In this document: positions 33,701-35,097 of the stretch, piece by piece | Position numbering within the stretch: the first letter of the stretch is position 1 | Layout of the letters: the number at the start of each line of letters is the position of its first letter | Assembly: GCF_027482425.1 (NCBI RefSeq) | Contig: NZ_JAIXWA010000068.1 | Coordinates: forward strand, 1 to 35,097 | DNA from: Flavobacterium sp. | GTDB taxonomy: Bacteria > Bacteroidota > Bacteroidia > Flavobacteriales > Flavobacteriaceae | Reading direction: 5' to 3' | DNA: 35,097 nucleotides | Notes under the pieces: model-generated | Seen by the model: the letters and a program-made list of their open reading frames with translations, nothing else | Told to the model about the DNA's origin: nothing | Databases searched by the model: none | Position numbers and translations under genes: made by a program

Positions 33701-35097
33701 TGTGAATGCTACAACGGCACCTATTGCCTTGTCAGGTACACCTCTAGGTGTTGTTTATGATATCACAGGTGGTGCTTCTATTGGTTTGGCTAACCAAACA
33801 GATGTCACCCAAATTCCATCTTTCACAGCAACAACTGCGGGTGTGGCTACCATTAGTATTACACCAAAAGCAAACGGTTGTACAGGAACGGCAGTAACAT
33901 TTACTATCGTAGTAAATGCACTTCCTTCTGCTCCAGTAATGGGCGGTTCGACCGCTCCAATTTGTGAGAATTCAACTGTGAATTTGACGGCAACTTCTAC
34001 GGCATTAGGCTATGCAATGAATCCAAACAGTAATGTTGCTTTTGTCGACATCAGTACAACAGGAACTGCGGTAACTGGAATCGCCGATGATTCAGAACAT
34101 AATGTAACAATTCCTGCTTTCACTTATTATGGAACAACGTATACTACAGCTCGTATTGGAAACAATGGGGTGATGGTTTTAGGTTCAACAGCGGGTGATA
34201 TTTACTGGGTGAATTCACCGCTACCACAAGGGGGAACTGCTTCTGCAGGTAGTGGTTTAGGAAATGCAGGCGCTGCCGCACTATGTGCTTGGTGGGATGA
34301 TTTAACTCCTGGTACAGGAAGTATTCGTACGCAAACTATTGGTAATTTATTTATTGTACAGTGGACAGGCCAAGATAGTTTCAGTGCAACTGGAACGGGT
34401 ACCATTACTTTCCAAATTCAATTGAATACAGTAACTGGTCAAATTCACTATGTATACAGTGATGTATTATTCTCAGGAACGGATACAGCAAATGACAGAG
34501 GTGCCTCTGCTACGATTGGTTTGAATTATAATGCTACTGAAGCCTTACAGTATTCTCATAATACGGCTAGTTTGAACAATGGACAGAGTATTACCTTTAC
34601 TCCATTTGCATTAGCGTATTCATGGACTGGACCTAATGGATTTACTTCTACGGATCAGAACCCATCGATTACTTCGGCTACTACAGCGGCATCCGGAACG
34701 TATACAGTAACAGTAACTAACACTACAACCGGTTGTTCAATTTCTGGTAACCGTACGATTAGTGTCCTACCAAATGTTACGTATTATCAAGATGCCGACA
34801 ATGATGGTTTCGGTAACATTGCTGTAACTAGCATTTCATGTGCCGGTGCTCCTGTCGGATTTGTTGCCAACAACACTGACTGTAATGATGCGAACGCTTC
34901 AATTCGTCCTGGAGCTATTGATGTATGTTACGATGGTTTGGATAACGATTGTAATGGCAATATTGATAACCTTGGTTTACCTGGAGGATGTACGCCTATT
35001 GTGAGTACGATTCCAACAGCAACCTGTGGAACTGAAGTGGCTTACGGAGGTATTGTTTACTCAAGTTTAGTATCGGGTGCTCAAGGGTACCGTTTCC
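27753..35097 (+). CDS. GP5: giant secreted multi-domain surface protein, 3' end outside the window
   Basis: The frame stays open from ATG 27753 to the edge: 2448 residues and no stop. Residues 1-57 look like a signal peptide with an unusual 35-residue n-region, KRR, WIMSLVAMVLVLCSF and a SWSQ end. A GP3/GP4-type beta-sandwich (about 58-265) is followed by FN3 (266-362), a cleaved-adhesin-like domain (about 363-536), FN3 (537-630) and two further cleaved-adhesin-like domains around an Ig-like domain (about 630-1040). IPT/TIG (about 1041-1125) and BIg2-like (about 1127-1205) domains lead to three Ig-like domains, two of them opening with ITTQP-type strands, then a plain PKD-like domain (about 1497-1575). 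Two PKD-like domains are each split by a whole beta-sandwich (about 1582-1885 and 2067-2340). Residues about 2344-2406 are a MopE-type metal-binding motif (DADNDGFGN, TDCND, CYDGLDNDCNGNID). The sorting domain, if any, lies beyond the edge. ATG 27756 is an equal start. Confidence 0.9.
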   Translation, partial: MMDNYSSPGYRTCSFPDSSVYSEPVTHKSGSSKRRSSWIMSLVAMVLVLCSFTSWSQVTGYSFAQTSGTYTPITGTQIIAANTDDGSSTATNIGFSFTFNGTAFTQFVANSNGGIRLGTAAPTSQYAPISTTGNTNAIALFARDGQAVGGVFTLLSGSAPNRVMTIQYTNFAPSYLALANVMNAQIKLYETTNVVQIVYGTSTTTSSYTGQVGLRGSSTASDYSNRLSTTSWSASTAGTANSSTMTWSATVQPTSGQTYTWTPPSCSAPALGAVSNLTSTSATLNWSAASPVPSGGYQYEVRTSGAAGSGATGLVTSGTTSGLSFGATGLTPSTAYTYHLRSNCGSGVFSSWNSSSFTTPCNPITTLPWNESFESVTTGATVVGTSTSLPNCWISQSTQWSSTADITYNTARTGTRYIRYAWSTTNAFMWTPPFQLTAGVSYDFSFFGQGDGFTGWNNDVYVNTTTSSTGATLLTPTYTPAGSGTASIQSYIKVTRSFVPSTTGLYYFAIRGNQASGAPWYMAFDDFSLSLTPTCTEPTALTANGITNTTANLNWTAATITPGNGYDYFVSTTNTAPTALTTPTGNVSGTTVALSGLNSNTQYFYWVRANCSVSDQSAWTSGGSFTTQLVVPSPYNEPFAATTAPTGYSLTNFFIGTPAGGNPGNAIYINLWSSTITGDFSTVNVGPVIAGQVLTFDYRNIDWGAGATTSTGTGSVLVQISTNYGVSYTTLETINIDSNINWRPKTYNLSTYVGQNVKIRFQGTWATGDYYFAVDNIKIDTPCSGTPLVPNVTPLVQRVCPNLPVLPFTANGADTGIGVTYQWEQSTNGGASWGNVVGGSGATTAVYSPPVFTGSTIQYRLKSTCTNTAQDSFSNTVEINNNANPLPLNEPFTSLNTLGGWTVTGGFAIGVNRGATGNPGANAFTNLSTSNTTATLSTAKFGPVQTGMAVSFDLKVSNFATPFGPAAAGWGSIEVLASTDCGVSYTAIGTINDTPTASYRNYKFNLGAYAGQNVNIRLTCSWLAGSYDVSIDNLRIDFTAPVISSFTPSAVCFNEGGTVNLTGYSFTGTTGVTFNGAPVTSFTVNSDTSMSVVVPSGATSGVFAATNAYGTGSSVNSLTITPNPTVNPIVGSTNAICLSSPGLALTNLTAQGVWASSNPTVATVNPIDGNVTAQAEGAATITYTVTVNGCSTTASYPINVYAPVAITTQPTGVAILTGTNTSFSVVATGSGLTYQWYESTDLGFNYTAVVDGGEYSGATTATLTLTGVPDTLNNNRYYCQVTGTAPCASLVSSVVILNVGDTAITTQPSNVTLCESGEATFSVVATGTGLTYQWYQNDGIEELPLEDGGDISGATSDTLVIQNADNTRNNYSYFVVVNGGNIVPSNTVTLSINTGVSITTQPTNVTVCRTTGNAVFTTVAAGSVSSVQWQVSANGTTGWANASGGTYDSITGTTTLTVPVTASSTVGTSYYRVLVNVAAPCTGVTSSVVALTIQQPTVTVSPSSATYCVPGSAVSLTANGAVSYVWSPATGLSDTTGATVLASPSTTTVYTVVGTDALGCTNSTTVTVAVSNTVTASANASALGVCPSAAVNLTANGVSSFTPANIGSYVFANNTSSYSTIVGQAGTTAVTLSSMDDSISAAQTIPFTFNFGGTDFTSYKINSNGWVSLGSASTNTTNYSALNGSENNVISVFNRDLNGNNTTATSYYTQVTGTAPNRILKIEWVNVRSFSGTVNPATANFQLWLYEGSNIVEMRYGAFTTSSGRTAGGSVQVGLRGASNASVNVRSLSNVGAWSTPTVGTAAISTCAVGTFATPLLPDNGRMFRFTPSNLPTYTYAWTSNPPGFTSSSQNPTVNPTVSTTYNVTVTSGTGCSSTASVTVNIVADANITTQPVAPAPLCQGGNFSMSVVATGPGLTYQWRLNGNNISGATAATYSVTGALPAQSGSYDVVVTPSCGNVAISDPVTVTVNPTPTVTAPATQTYCVNATTAPIALSGTPLGVVYDITGGASIGLANQTDVTQIPSFTATTAGVATISITPKANGCTGTAVTFTIVVNALPSAPVMGGSTAPICENSTVNLTATSTALGYAMNPNSNVAFVDISTTGTAVTGIADDSEHNVTIPAFTYYGTTYTTARIGNNGVMVLGSTAGDIYWVNSPLPQGGTASAGSGLGNAGAAALCAWWDDLTPGTGSIRTQTIGNLFIVQWTGQDSFSATGTGTITFQIQLNTVTGQIHYVYSDVLFSGTDTANDRGASATIGLNYNATEALQYSHNTASLNNGQSITFTPFALAYSWTGPNGFTSTDQNPSITSATTAASGTYTVTVTNTTTGCSISGNRTISVLPNVTYYQDADNDGFGNIAVTSISCAGAPVGFVANNTDCNDANASIRPGAIDVCYDGLDNDCNGNIDNLGLPGGCTPIVSTIPTATCGTEVAYGGIVYSSLVSGAQGYRF
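34782..34970 (+). other. MopE-type metal-binding motif in GP5
   Basis: The coded segment has YYQDADNDGFGN, then about 20 residues later NTDCNDANASIRPGAIDVC and DGLDNDCNGNID. This D/N-rich, two-part layout with paired cysteines matches the 'putative metal-binding motif' family (Pfam Cu-binding_MopE), which also resembles calcium-binding thrombospondin type 3 repeats. Which metal is bound cannot be told from sequence. Confidence 0.75.

Noticed and set aside
1729..34405. Many minus-strand frames of 60-152 codons opposite the giant genes.
   Set aside because: They are shadows: rich in V/P/A from reversed T/G-rich codons, without signal sequences, domains or spacing of real genes.
27753..35097. 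Suspicion that GP5 is a broken gene, because the frame has no stop.
   Set aside because: The frame is continuous through sensible domains up to the last base, so it is simply cut by the window edge.

Overview
The window looks like a piece of a Bacteroidota chromosome, most likely Flavobacteriaceae and probably Flavobacterium or a close relative. The evidence is internal. Spacers are very AT-rich, start codons lack convincing Shine-Dalgarno sequences, and signal peptides end in GQ/SQ/AQ. Four giant exported proteins finish with what I read as the ChiA-like 'type C' sorting domain of the type IX secretion system (T9SS). No RNA gene, insertion sequence, CRISPR array, integrase or enzyme domain was found.

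Layout: everything is on the + strand. Positions 1-711 are non-coding: palindromes, a heptamer tandem repeat, the terminator of a gene lying off the left edge, and a long leader. Then come GP1 (712-11322, 3536 aa), GP2 (11669-15403, 1244 aa), GP3 (15602-21415, 1937 aa), a small secreted protein SP (21595-21933, 112 aa), GP4 (22239-27602, 1787 aa) and GP5 (27753 to beyond the right edge, at least 2448 aa). Every complete gene is followed by an intrinsic terminator and preceded by its own AT-rich leader, so this is a row of separate transcription units, not an operon.

The giant proteins are mosaics of surface-type beta domains: two beta-solenoid blocks and a fibronectin-III (FN3) block in GP1; Ig/PKD-like, FN3, cleaved-adhesin/MAM-like and GEVED domains in GP2-GP4; and IPT/TIG, BIg2-like, Ig and MopE-type metal-binding modules in GP5. 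GP1-GP4 end in a shared module of roughly 525-535 residues containing a DYxxWSxPV block, a GNPYPS block and the sorting domain. Within that module GP1/GP2 form one subfamily and GP3/GP4 another. The expected role is a set of secreted or surface-attached adhesins; no ligand can be read from the sequence.

The most interesting signals are two. (1) An 8-bp motif, TTWAWCGA, occurs as direct repeats 20-21 bp apart, ending 65-100 bp before the start codons of GP2, GP3, SP and GP4, with weaker versions before GP1 and GP5. It is three-fold and regularly phased before GP4. The geometry suggests a shared activator, possibly of LytTR type. (2) Whole beta-sandwich domains are repeatedly nested inside the same kind of Ig/PKD-like host domain, six times in four proteins.
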